Assembly (NCBI GenBank): GCA_963717135.1 | Contig: CAVQVN010000009.1 | Coordinates: 1-64,000, forward strand | Direction: 5' to 3' | DNA: 64,000 bases | Source: UBA4744 sp963717135 | GTDB taxonomy: Bacteria > Actinomycetota > Acidimicrobiia > Spongiisociales > UBA4744 | Shown here: positions 54,627-64,000 of the stretch, in pieces | Numbering within the stretch: position 1 is the first letter of the stretch | Layout: every line of letters starts with the position of its first letter | Program-made: the position numbers and the translations under genes | Notes under the pieces: model-generated | Seen by the model: the letters and a program-made list of their open reading frames with translations, nothing else | Database searches by the model: none | Told to the model about the DNA's origin: nothing

Positions 54627-55697
54627 ATGCGCTCCTACGAGTTCGACAACCAGAATCTCAATCAGCTGATCGCCCAACTGGTGGAAGCAGCGGGGGCCGG
54701 TACCAACGCTGATCTGGCCGGCGAGATCATCACGTCGGCCATCAAACTCTTCCGCGATCAGGCCGACCGGGGTGACATGAAGCTCATCAACGCGGCCGTC
54801 AAGGAAATCCGCTACTCATTACTGGTCTTTTCCAGGTATCACGACATTCCCAAGGTGACCATGTTCGGGTCGGCGCGAACGCAACCCGACCATCCCAACT
54901 ACCAACTCGCGACACAATTCGCCAAGAAGATGGTCGAAGAACGGGGTTGGATGGTTGTCACCGGAGCCGGGCCCGGCATCATGGAAGCGGGCAACCTGGG
55001 AGCCGGTCCGGAGAACTCATTGGGCGTCAACATCCGACTGCCGTTCGAAGATCAAGCCAATCCGTACATCGATGCGAGCCGCACCATCAACTTCAAGTAT
55101 TTCTTCACCCGCAAACTCGGGTTCGTCAAGGAGTCTCACGGCTTTGCCCTGTTTCCGGGGGGCTTCGGCACCATGGACGAAACCTTTGAGTTGCTAACCC
55201 TCGTACAAACCGGAAAGAGCGATCTTCACCCGATCGTCATGCTCGAGGCCGACGGCACGGGTTACTGGCAAACCTTCAACGACTTCGTGAAGAAAGACCT
55301 GCTGGGTAACGGACTGATCGCCGAACCCGATCTCAGCCTCTACACGACGACCAACGACATCGAGGTGGCCGCTCACGAGATCTGCCACTTCTATGCCAAT
55401 TATCAATCGCAGCGGTACGTGGACGGTCGGCTCGTTCTGCGGCTCAACCTGGCCCCCAATGAGGCCCAGCTCCACGACCTCAATGAGAGTTTTGCCGACA
55501 TAGTCGCCTCCGGGTCCATCGAGGTGATCAAACCGACCGACGCCGAACTGGCCGATGGAGACGCCGTCGACCTGCAACGTCTGGCACTGAGGTTCAACCG
55601 GCGCAGTTATGGAAGATTGCGGCAGCTGGTGGATGTCCTCAACAGTTATGTGGAAACCGACGAAGCGGGCCATCCTCCCCCGCCTTTCAAGGTGTAG
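54627..55697 (+). CDS. LOG family protein, long form
   Basis: 356 residues. The Rossmann-like LOG core has GSARTQPDHPNYQLA, TGAGPGIMEAGNLGA and the hallmark PGGFGTMDETFELLT. LOG enzymes release cytokinin-like bases from nucleotides or act as nucleotide phosphoribohydrolases. This one has about 75 extra residues before and 120 after the core, more like the PpnN group than short LOG. It follows the AAA+ gene by 48 bp on the same strand. Confidence 0.85.
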   Translation: MRSYEFDNQNLNQLIAQLVEAAGAGTNADLAGEIITSAIKLFRDQADRGDMKLINAAVKEIRYSLLVFSRYHDIPKVTMFGSARTQPDHPNYQLATQFAKKMVEERGWMVVTGAGPGIMEAGNLGAGPENSLGVNIRLPFEDQANPYIDASRTINFKYFFTRKLGFVKESHGFALFPGGFGTMDETFELLTLVQTGKSDLHPIVMLEADGTGYWQTFNDFVKKDLLGNGLIAEPDLSLYTTTNDIEVAAHEICHFYANYQSQRYVDGRLVLRLNLAPNEAQLHDLNESFADIVASGSIEVIKPTDAELADGDAVDLQRLALRFNRRSYGRLRQLVDVLNSYVETDEAGHPPPPFKV

Positions 55698-55769
55698 GTG
55701 TCCGCCGCAGGTCCTTCTCCCGGCCTTCGTCACATAGCGCATTCAGCCGCTCACGACTAGCCTTTGGGC

Positions 55770-56507
55770 GTGCGTGAGATCCTGTCCGACCTGGTCGCAG
55801 AACAGCAATATCAAGACCAGTTCCTGCAAAAAACCAACATCCGGGACTGGAAGCTGAAGACCCCTGCCCCGGGATGGACCATCCAGGACACGGTGAGCCA
55901 TCTGGCCTCTTTTGAGGAATATGCCTACAACGCCCTGGAAGAGGGCGGTTCCCGCCTCGCCGAAGCATCTCAGTATGGAACTCATGCCGAATTCACCCTC
56001 GCCGCCCTGATTCCCGGCCGGGCGATGCGCCCTCAGGATGTCATCGAGTGGTGGCGTGAGGCTCGGGCCAAGGTGGTCGATTCGCTCTCTCGAAAGTCAC
56101 CGTCGGACCGGGTGCCGTGGTTTGCCGGAGAGATGAGCGCCAAGACGTTCGCCACCGCCCGGTTGATGGAAACCTGGGCCCATGGTCTTGACATCCACAA
56201 AACCCACGGGGCCGAACCGGAAGACACTCCCCGGTTGCGGCACATCGCTTGGTTGGCTTGGAAGACGCTCCCCTATGCCTTCGAAGCGGCCGGACAGCCT
56301 TATGAAAAGCCCGTGCGGGTCGAAGTGATCGGCCCGGCCTATTCCAGGTACGTGTTTGGTCCGACCGACACCGATCAGGTCATCAAAGGTACCGCCGGCG
56401 AGTGGTGCCGGGTGGCGGTCAGACGTCGATCAGCCGACGACACTTCCTTGAAGGCCCAGGGGGCGGTTGCCGAGATGGCCCTCAAGGTCGTTCGCGCCTA
56501 CCTCTGA
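55770..56507 (+). CDS. TIGR03084-like DinB/maleylpyruvate-isomerase family protein
   Basis: About 245 residues. A four-helix DinB-type N-terminal domain with metal ligands in WTIQDTVSHLASFEEYA and ETWAHGLDIHKTHG, and a C-terminal domain (RVEVIGPAYSRYVFGPTDTD) as in TIGR03084. The family is actinobacterial, thiol- or metal-dependent in related members, substrate unknown. Start GTG 55770; TTG 55764 is possible. Its stop overlaps the next gene's ATG (TGATG). Confidence 0.8.
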   Translation: MREILSDLVAEQQYQDQFLQKTNIRDWKLKTPAPGWTIQDTVSHLASFEEYAYNALEEGGSRLAEASQYGTHAEFTLAALIPGRAMRPQDVIEWWREARAKVVDSLSRKSPSDRVPWFAGEMSAKTFATARLMETWAHGLDIHKTHGAEPEDTPRLRHIAWLAWKTLPYAFEAAGQPYEKPVRVEVIGPAYSRYVFGPTDTDQVIKGTAGEWCRVAVRRRSADDTSLKAQGAVAEMALKVVRAYL

Positions 56508-57277
56508 TGTCTATCCAGCTCATCGGCATGGTCCACCTCGGACCCTTACCCGGCTCCCCCCGATTCAGCGGCGACCTCCAGTCCGTTCTGGGCGAAGCCT
56601 CCCGCGACGCGGAAGTACTTGCTTCCGCCGGATTCGACGCCGTGATGGTAGAGAACTTCGGCGATGCCCCTTTCTTCGCCGACGACGTCCCGGCGGTGAC
56701 CGTCGCCGCCATGGCGCGGGCAGTGGCGGCAATCACCGGGGAGATCGACCTTCCCGTCGGGGTCAATATTCTGCGTAACGATGCCCGGGCGTCGTTGGCG
56801 GTCGCCGCGACCTGCGGAGCTTCGTTCATTCGAGTCAACGTACTGAGCGGCACCATGCACACAGATCAGGGAATCATCACCGGGCGAGCCGCCGAATTGG
56901 CCCGGATGCGAGTTGCCCTGGCTCCTCATGTCGAGGTCCTGGCGGATGTCTTCGTCAAACACGCCTCTCCACCGGTGGGCTTGACTATCGCCCAAGCGGC
57001 CGCCGACACATATCGGCGGGGTGGTGCCGATGCGCTCATCGTCTCCGGAACCGCCACCGGAGCGCCTCCGGACCGCCGACAGTTTGCCGAGGTGCGGGCG
57101 GCCGTCCCGGAAGCCCGGTTGCTGGCCGGGTCGGGAGCATCCGTTGAAACGATCCAGGCCATCTTGGAACACGCCAACGGCGCGATCGTGGGGACGGCGA
57201 TCAAGGTCGACGGCCGAACGACCGCGCCGGTAGACCCTGGCAAGGCCCGCGAGTTCGTGAGAGTGGCTCGCTCGTAG
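56507..57277 (+). CDS. BtpA/SgcQ family TIM-barrel protein
   Basis: 256 residues. IGMVHLGPLPGSPRFSGDL is the family start; DAVMVENFGDAPFF, PVGVNILRNDARASLAVA, FIRVNVLSGTMHTDQGIITG and DALIVSGTATGAPPD follow. BtpA was named for photosystem I assembly in cyanobacteria, but most members, like this one, are in non-photosynthetic hosts and probably act on a sugar or nucleoside. Coupled to the DinB-like gene before it. Confidence 0.88.
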   Translation: MSIQLIGMVHLGPLPGSPRFSGDLQSVLGEASRDAEVLASAGFDAVMVENFGDAPFFADDVPAVTVAAMARAVAAITGEIDLPVGVNILRNDARASLAVAATCGASFIRVNVLSGTMHTDQGIITGRAAELARMRVALAPHVEVLADVFVKHASPPVGLTIAQAAADTYRRGGADALIVSGTATGAPPDRRQFAEVRAAVPEARLLAGSGASVETIQAILEHANGAIVGTAIKVDGRTTAPVDPGKAREFVRVARS

Positions 57278-57895
57278 CTACTCCGGCTTGGTAACCTCGA
57301 ATCCGGTCTTGACCAACAATTTCAAGAGAGCCGGGGCCGGATCCTTGAACTGAGCAGGCCGCAAAACGTCCTCCATCTCGTGGAAGTGGCGGACCATCGT
57401 CTGGAAGATGTGGCTCAGCGAGATGGTATGCAGGTCGGTGGTGGGGCTTCTCCCGAAGGCAACCAAGCGGGTCCTCACCGTGCCGGCCCCCGAGCAGGCA
57501 GGCACCTCGGAGAAGCCTCCAACTCGAAGGTCGTCGACCACTCCTTCGATCGGGACTCCGTACGCCCACTCCAGGCGCCGCAGGACGGAATGCAGCACCT
57601 CGTGACGTTTCAATCCGGGATTGAACTGGGCCTCACCTTGCTTCACCTCGCCGAGGATGACATCAATCATGTCCGGTCGAAGTTCCAGCGCCGGGTCGAT
57701 GATCTGCAACATCCGACAATCCTCGTGATCGTCCGCCGCCAGGATGTCACCGGGGAATCGGAGGGCGACAATATCGACATCGGTGACCGTCTCGTATGAG
57801 CCGTCTGCACCGCGAGCCTGAATCTCGAACTCGCTCAGAGTCAGATAGCCGGTCAAACGGAGATACGACTCAACGAGGTTCACTGCAATATCCAT
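57278..57895 (-). CDS. Possible PD-(D/E)XK-fold protein of unknown function
   Basis: 205 residues. TVTDVDIVALRFPG is followed about 60 residues on by DVILGEVKQGEAQFNPG. That D...E-V-K spacing resembles a PD-(D/E)XK nuclease core, but no HTH or other domain is present. The second half is helical (LKRHEVLHSVLRRLEWAYG, ISLSHIFQTMVRHFHEMEDV). No family recognised. It is convergent with the BtpA gene, with no spare bases between stops. Confidence 0.6.
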   Translation of the reverse strand: MDIAVNLVESYLRLTGYLTLSEFEIQARGADGSYETVTDVDIVALRFPGDILAADDHEDCRMLQIIDPALELRPDMIDVILGEVKQGEAQFNPGLKRHEVLHSVLRRLEWAYGVPIEGVVDDLRVGGFSEVPACSGAGTVRTRLVAFGRSPTTDLHTISLSHIFQTMVRHFHEMEDVLRPAQFKDPAPALLKLLVKTGFEVTKPE

Positions 57896-58019
57896 CGGCC
57901 CATTCTGGTGCCTGTGGACAAATGAGTCGGACGCCTCATGGCTTCCCTCGCCGGTCCTGTCTACTGTGTGCGTTTACAGCACCACGTTACGTGGGAACAG
58001 CGGTGGAAGGAAGACCAGG

Positions 58020-58589
58020 TTGGACGAGTTCATGCAGCTGATGTATGCGACCGACCGTGATCTCTCCAGCCACGGTTCCCGGGTCGCAGCCCTATCGGTA
58101 CCGTTGGCGAGTTATCTGGGAGTGGATTTCGACGATCGCCGCCGGCTTCATATCGCCGCTCACCTCCACGATGTCGGCAAGATCCGGGTCGATACCGAGG
58201 TCGTGACAAAACCTGGTCCGTTGACCGCTCGTGAATGGACGGAGATGCACCGGCACCCGCTGGAAGGGTTCTGGATGGTCGACGGGCTCGTGCATCCCCG
58301 CATCGCCGACACGGTGGTCGCCCATCACGAACGATTCGATGGCAGCGGGTATCCCTTTGGGTTGAGAGGAAACGAAATCCCCTACCTGGCCCGGATCCTC
58401 CTGGTAGTGGACGCCTACGACGCCATGACCAGTGACCGTCCCTACCAACCGGCGCTACCTCACGATTACGCAATGGACGAACTCCAGCGGTGTGCCGGCA
58501 CCCAGTTCGACCCCGACGTCGTCGACGCCATGGTGTCGATCGTTCCGGCTCTCAACCAACGCAGCTTGGCCCGGGCGGGATCTGCATAG
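58020..58589 (+). CDS. HD-GYP domain protein
   Basis: 189 residues, only an HD-GYP domain. HDVGKIRVDTEVVTKPGPLT carries the HD pair, HHERFDGSGYPFGLRGNEIP is the GYP signature, and DAYDAMTSDRPYQPAL the last helix. HD-GYP proteins cut cyclic di-GMP. It lacks a receiver or sensor domain, so control must come from partners. TTG 58020 has GGAAGGAAG upstream; ATG 58032 is the alternative. Confidence 0.88.
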   Translation: MDEFMQLMYATDRDLSSHGSRVAALSVPLASYLGVDFDDRRRLHIAAHLHDVGKIRVDTEVVTKPGPLTAREWTEMHRHPLEGFWMVDGLVHPRIADTVVAHHERFDGSGYPFGLRGNEIPYLARILLVVDAYDAMTSDRPYQPALPHDYAMDELQRCAGTQFDPDVVDAMVSIVPALNQRSLARAGSA

Positions 58590-58719
58590 CGACGGGGCAT
58601 CGCCGGCCCCCGGGGGTCGTTCCCGCCGGTGGGCCGGAGTCGGCCGGTCGATTCCGTCACCCTGATCCCGATAGTCGAGGCAGGCTCGTTTGTCGGTCCC
58701 AGGTTCTACGCTGGACTGC

Positions 58720-61700
58720 GTGAACTCGCTCGCCTCCTTCTCTCCAGCCACCCGGGCTTGGTTCGAGGCATCGTTTCCCGCCCCCACCGAGGCTCAGCAT
58801 CGGGGATGGCCGGCCATCGCCGGGGGAAATCACACCCTGATCCATGCCCCGACGGGTTCCGGGAAAACTCTGGCAGCCTTCCTGTGGACGCTCGACCAGT
58901 TGCTCCATCGACCGACGCCGGCCAAACCGGAGCGGTGCCGGGTGCTCTATGTGTCACCCTTGAAGGCCCTGGCCTATGACGTCGATCGCAATCTGCGGTC
59001 ACCGCTGATGGGCATCCGCCATGCCGCGGCGCGGCTCGACCTCGGCGAACTTCCCGATATCGCCACCTTCCTGCGGACCGGGGACACTCTTGCCGACGAC
59101 CGGCGCCGCATGGTCCGCAATCCTCCCGATATCCTGATCACCACCCCGGAGTCCCTCTACCTCATGCTGACCTCCCAAGCCCGGGAGGTACTCAGGACTG
59201 TCGAATGGGTCATAGTCGACGAAGTCCATGCCGTGGCCGGGTCGAAACGGGGTGCCCACCTGGCGATCTCGCTGGAGCGTCTGGAGGAGGTCACCAACCA
59301 TCCTCCCCAGCGGATCGGCCTGTCCGCAACCCAGAGACCCCTCGAGACTATCGCTCGGTTCCTCGGCGGAGGCCACTCCCAAGCGGACGGGTCGTGGCTG
59401 CCCCGCCCGGTGGAGATAGTCGACGTTCCCGGCAACAAGGAGATCGATGTCGAGTTGATGGTCACGGTGCCCGACATGGCCGCGCCCCCTCTCCCGCCTG
59501 CGAGCGAGAAGCCGATGGCCGCGATCATCGATGGCCCCGGAAAGCAACCTCCGGCCCGCGCCGGGATCTGGCCTTCCATCTATCCAAGGCTGCTCGACCT
59601 CATCAACGAGCACCGGTCGACCATCGTGTTTGCCAACAGCCGCCGCCTGGCGGAACGGGTCTGCTCCGAAATCAATCTCCTCGCCGGGCGTGAGGTAGCC
59701 CGGGCGCACCACGGTTCCGTGTCGCGAGATCAGCGGGTCGCCATCGAAGAGCAACTAAAAAGAGGTGAGCTTCCTGCGGTGGTTGCCACCTCATCCTTGG
59801 AGCTGGGGATCGATATGGGCGCGGTCGATCTGGTGATTCAGGTCGAGTCCCCGGCGACCGTCGCCAGCGGCCTGCAACGGGTCGGGCGAGCCGGTCACCA
59901 AGTTGGAGCACCCAGCCGGGCCAAAGTGTTCCCGAAGTTTCGCGGTGACCTGATCCAGGCGACCGTCATTGTCGACGGCATGTACCGGAGGGCGGTGGAA
60001 GCAACCCGGATGCCTCGTAACCCGCTCGACGTGCTGGCCCAACAACTGGTAGCCACGGTCGCCGACTCCACCTGGTCGGTCGAAGATCTCTTCACAATGG
60101 TGAGAAGGGCTGCCCCCTATGCCGACCTCGGCCGTGGCCCCTTCGAAGCCGTCCTGGATATGCTGGCCGGCCGCTATCCATCCGACCTCTTTGCAGAGTT
60201 GCGGCCGCGCGTCGTGTGGGACAGAGTCGCCCAGACGGTCACCGGACGAACAGGCGCTCGAATGCTGGCGGTCACCAATCCGGGCACGATCCCCGACCGC
60301 GGGCTGTACGGGGTGCATCTCCCCGACGGGGCAAGGGTGGGCGAGCTCGACGAGGAGATGGTCTACGAATCGCTGTCCGGGCGACGCCTTCATCCTGGGC
60401 TCTTCCACCTGGAAGATCGTCGAGATCACTCATGACCGGGTCGAAGTGGTGCCGGCGCCGGGTGAGCCGGGGGCCACCATGCCCTTCTGGCACGGCGACA
60501 CTCTGGGCCGGCCTTTGGAGACGGGGCGGGCGCTGGGGGCTTTCGTGAGAGAGATCGGTTCCCTCGAACCTGATGAAGCTGTGTTACGCCTGCAAAGGGA
60601 CTACCGGCTGAATGATCTGGCCGCCCAGAACCTGGTCGCCTACCTTGCCGAAGAACGGGCCGCCACCGGGATACTTCCCACCGATCGGACCATTGTGGTG
60701 CAGCGTTTCCGAGACGAGATCGGCGATTGGCGCCTCGTCCTGCTCTCCCCCTACGGCGCCCGGGCGCACGCTCCGTGGGCGATGGCGCTCACGCAAATGC
60801 TGCGAACCCGCTTCGATCACGATGTGGACGTGATCTGGGCCGATGATGGGATCGCTTTCCGTTTCCCCGATGCGGATGTCGCTCCCGGGATCGGGGATCT
60901 GACCCTCGATCCGGACGATGTCGAGGAGCTGGTGGTGGAGTACCTGGGCAACTCGGCCCTGTTCTCGGCCCGCTTCCGGGAGGCCTCGGCCCGGGCCCTC
61001 CTGCTGCCCCGCCGCCGACCCGGAGGCCGCACGCCGCTGTGGCTGCAGCGCCGCCGGGCGGCCGATCTGCTGGGAGTTGCCAAGGACTTCGGTTCTTTTC
61101 CGATCCTCCTGGAAACGTATCGGGAGATCCTCCAAGATGATTTTGACGTCCCGGCGCTGATCGGATTGTTGAAAGAAGTGCAGTCGCGCCGGATCCGGAT
61201 GGCCGAAGTCGACACCGGCACCGCCAGTCCGTTTGCCGCGTCGTTGCTCTTCGAGTTCATCGCCGCCTACCTCTACGAAGGCGACACTCCGCTCGCCGAA
61301 AGACGGGCCGCCGCACTCACCCTCGACCGGGAGTTGCTCCGCGAATTGCTCGGCGAAGGCGAGCTACGAGAGTTGCTGTCGGCCGACGTTGTGCAATCCG
61401 TCGAACTGGAGTTGCAAAGCCTCACCGAGGATCGCCGGGTGACCGGACCGGATGGAATCCACGATGCCCTGCGGTGGCTCGGGCCCATGTCTACTGAAGA
61501 AATCGGCGTCCGAACCCTTGACGACTCCGTTCTCGAAATCCTCGGAGAACTCAAGAAGGACCGCAGGATCATCAACGTCCGGGTGGCAGGACAGGATCGG
61601 TGGGCGGCCATCGAAGACGCTTCCCGATTGCGAGATGCATTGGGCACGGCGCTTCCGCCGGGAGTGCCCGACGTGTTCCTGGAATCGGTGCCGGATCCGC

Positions 61701-63139
61701 TTGGAGATGTCATCGGTCGCTACGCCCGCACTCACGGCCCCTTCACGATCGTGGACGTCACGCAGAGATTCGGTTTGCCCTCCGCCGTGGTGGCCAACCA
61801 ACTGGCCGCACTCGAAGCCGCGGGGCGTGTCACCCGGGGAGCATTCCGTCCCGCCGGTGAGGACCAGGAATGGGTCGACACAGAAGTGTTGCGCCGGCTC
61901 AAACGGCGATCGCTGGCCGCACTTCGCAAAGAAATCGAGCCGGTCGATCAGACGGCCCTGGGGAGATTCCTTCCTGTCTGGCACGGAGTGAAATCCATCA
62001 CCGGGCCCGGCCGGCAACCCGAGTTGGTGGAAGTCCTCGGGCACTTGCAGGGTGCCGTCATCCCGGCGTCGGTCCTCGAACGAGATGTCCTGGGCGGCCG
62101 TCTCGACTATCGCCCCGACATGCTCGACCAATTGATGGTGGCCGGTGAAGTCGTCTGGGTAGGCCGGGGGGCGCTGGGAGCGCGAGACGGTCGCCTGGCG
62201 CTCTACTTTCGTGATCATCTTCCCCAGTTGTATCTGGCACTCGACACCGACCGGCCGGAGGGCTCTACTCACGAACTTTTACGACGCCACCTGACCGACC
62301 GGGGGGCGAGCTTCTTTGGTGACCTCTACATAGCGGCCGAAGGGGGCGACCCGGACGAAGTGCTCGACAGTCTCTGGGATCTGGTCTGGGCGGGCGAGGT
62401 CACCAACGACTCGCTCGGGCCGGTGCGCTCCTTCCTGGCCGGCCGACGCCCCCGCCGTCAGGGCAGGCCGGTGGTGGTGTCGAGGTTCCCGCCCGCCGCG
62501 GCCGGACGCTGGTACCTCGTCTCCCAGTTGCTCGATCCGGCCATCGATCCGACCGTGGCGGCCACGGCATGGGTCGACCAGTTGCTCGAACGCCACGGCC
62601 TGGTGACCCGGGACGTGGTAGCCGCCGAGTCGATCCCGGGAGGGTTCTCCAATCTCTATCCGATTCTGGCCCGGATGGAGGAGACGGGCCGCGTCCGGCG
62701 CGGGTACTTCGTCGAAGGCTTGGGCGGAGCGCAGTTCGCGTTGCCCGGCGCAGTCGACCGCTTGCGTCAGGTCGAAGCCGTGCAAGACGTCACCGTCCTG
62801 GCCGCCACCGACCCGGCCAGTACCTACGGAGCGGCCCTTCCCTGGCCTCCCGCAGCAGGGGGAAAGGCCGGCCGGTCGGCGGGTGCCTATGTAGTGCTGG
62901 TCGGTGGCGACCTCGCGGTCTTTGTCGAGCGCGGCGGCAAGCGGGTGCTGACTTTCATAGAGGACTCCGACGGTCTGCAGGGAGCGGTGGCGGGTCTCGA
63001 AGAGATCGGTCGCCGGCGCAAACGGCTGACCATCGAGATCATCGACGGCGTCTCAGCTCGCCAGACACCGCTCGGCAGGTTGCTCATAGAGCGCGGGTTT
63101 GCGGACTCCTACAAGGGACTGACCCACCGACTCAAATAG
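58720..63139 (+). CDS. lhr: Large helicase-related protein Lhr, one frameshift
   Basis: About 1470 residues when joined. Superfamily 2 helicase core with Walker A APTGSGKT at 43-50, VDEVHAV (DEVH box), GLSATQRP (motif III), FANSRRLAERVC, TSSLELGIDMGAVDLV and QRVGRAGHQ (motif VI). Then the Lhr core winged helix and beta-barrel domains and a long C-terminal part (DUF-type Lhr_C). The open frame from 58720 runs out at 60435, and the natural continuation (DAFILGSSTWKIVEITHDRV) is in the next phase. One extra C at about 60382 (TCCGGGCGACGCC) explains it. Lhr unwinds DNA/RNA hybrids and takes part in repair. GTG 58720 start; ATG further in is less likely. Confidence 0.9.
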
Positions 63140-63184
63140 TCACCCGTGGTCGGCCGTAACGGCTGCCGCGCTACATTGGCGGCC

Positions 63185-64000
63185 GTGCCCGACTTCACCA
63201 TCACCGTTCGACCCGGTCATCCGGATTTTCTCGATCTCGATTGGACCAGGTCCATAGCCGACTGGGATTCGGCCCGAGTCATCGATCTGCCGCGCGGCAT
63301 CTCCCGCCACGTCGTCAGGTTCGTCTCCTACCGCCAGGGCATCTACGCAGTCAAAGAATTGCCCACCATCCCCGCTCACCGCGACTATGAGGTTTTGCGA
63401 GATCTCGAAGCAGCCGGAGCCCCGGCGGTGATACCCGTGGGTCTCATCGACCAGAGAACCTCAGATCCGACCGCAGAAGGGTCCGCGGCCTTGATCACCA
63501 AATACGAGGACTTCTCGTTTTCGTTCCGTGAGTTGTTGGAGGGACCCGGCTTTGGTCCCCGCCGCAACCAGATGCTCGACGCCTTTGCCAGCCTCCTCGT
63601 GGAGCTTCACACGGTCGGATGCTTCTGGGGAGATTGTTCTTTGTCGAACACTCTTTGTCGATTCGATGCCGAAACCATCGAGACGATCATGGTCGACGCC
63701 GAGACGGCCTCCATAGTCGATATGCTCACCGACGGCCAGCGGGAAGAAGACCTCGAGATCATGATCGTCAATGTGGCGGGCGGGATGGCCGATATCGCCT
63801 CCGAACGCGGCATCGACATTGACCATGCCGACCTGGCCTTGGGGGAGGACATTGCGGACCGGTACCGGGCCCTATGGGGGGAACTGACCGAGACGCCGGT
63901 AATCGCTTCCGACGAACGGTACCGCATCGCCGAGCGGGTCCAAAGACTCAACGATCTCGGATTCGACGTCCGAGAAATCGACCTGCAACCCAGCGAGGAG
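63185..64000 (+). CDS. DUF4032 kinase-like protein, 3' end off window
   Basis: Starts at GTG 63185 and stays open to the window end (272 codons seen). VKELPTIPAHRDYEVLRDLE resembles the ATP-binding part of lipopolysaccharide kinase-like folds; HTVGCFWGDCSLSNTL and IMVDAETAS match the catalytic loop and the metal-binding Asp. DUF4032 proteins are common in Actinobacteria and uncharacterised. It follows lhr by 45 bp on the same strand. Confidence 0.85.
   Translation, partial: MPDFTITVRPGHPDFLDLDWTRSIADWDSARVIDLPRGISRHVVRFVSYRQGIYAVKELPTIPAHRDYEVLRDLEAAGAPAVIPVGLIDQRTSDPTAEGSAALITKYEDFSFSFRELLEGPGFGPRRNQMLDAFASLLVELHTVGCFWGDCSLSNTLCRFDAETIETIMVDAETASIVDMLTDGQREEDLEIMIVNVAGGMADIASERGIDIDHADLALGEDIADRYRALWGELTETPVIASDERYRIAERVQRLNDLGFDVREIDLQPSEE

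Overview
The window looks like chromosomal DNA of a high-GC actinobacterium outside the classical orders, probably of the Acidimicrobiia type. This rests on the order of core genes (dut, nrdR, a LysM gene next to lexA, hflX-dapF-miaA-miaB, recA, cinA, ftsK, rnj-dapA, dapB with an M16 peptidase). That order runs parallel to the Mycobacterium tuberculosis Rv2697-Rv2782 neighbourhood, but rny, rimO and a glyoxylate pair are interleaved. LexA boxes of the CGAAC-N4-GTTCG type and an F420-dependent reductase homologue agree with this. The assignment is inference from memory of gene families; no search was run.

Region 1 (1-6.4 kb) is an accessory island that ends at the 3' end of a tRNA-Val(CAC). 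It holds an Eco57I-like adenine methyltransferase, a small ribbon-helix-helix/SEC-C protein behind a perfect palindrome, an excisionase, a tyrosine integrase, an unknown protein and a PD-(D/E)XK nuclease-like protein. Almost every gene in it is broken by frameshifts (at least eleven in 6.2 kb). Region 2 (6.5-17.2 kb) is a loose collection of small membrane, lipoprotein, redox and zinc-ribbon genes, a large secreted propeller/META protein and several non-coding stretches, one with a possible structured RNA.

Region 3 (17.4-43.4 kb) is the conserved core. It holds a Val-Cys-Gly tRNA cluster, dut, nrdR, an SOS locus (LysM protein and lexA divergent over four LexA boxes), a long minus-strand block (hflX, dapF, miaA, miaB, rny, recA, thpR, cinA, rimO), the glyoxylate shunt (aceB-aceA), ftsK, rnj and dapA, then thioredoxin-TPR, PfkB kinase and cyclophilin genes. 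Many neighbours overlap by ATGA, which implies translational coupling. Lysine/diaminopimelate synthesis (dapA, dapB, dapF), tRNA and ribosome modification (miaA, miaB, rimO), RNA decay (rny, rnj) and DNA repair (lexA, recA) all sit here.

Region 4 (43.4-64 kb) carries a second propeller lipoprotein with an SH3 domain, a thioredoxin-VKOR fusion, GtrA, dapB with an M16 peptidase, a zinc-finger rhomboid, a CobT-like/CobS-like VWA and AAA+ pair with altered nucleotide-binding motifs, a long LOG protein, a DinB-like protein, a BtpA protein, a possible nuclease, an HD-GYP protein, the giant helicase lhr and the start of a DUF4032 gene. Three arrays with an exact 7-bp period but unrelated sequences flank recA and ftsK. 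Isolated frameshifts in dapF, lhr and two other backbone genes look like residual sequence errors.
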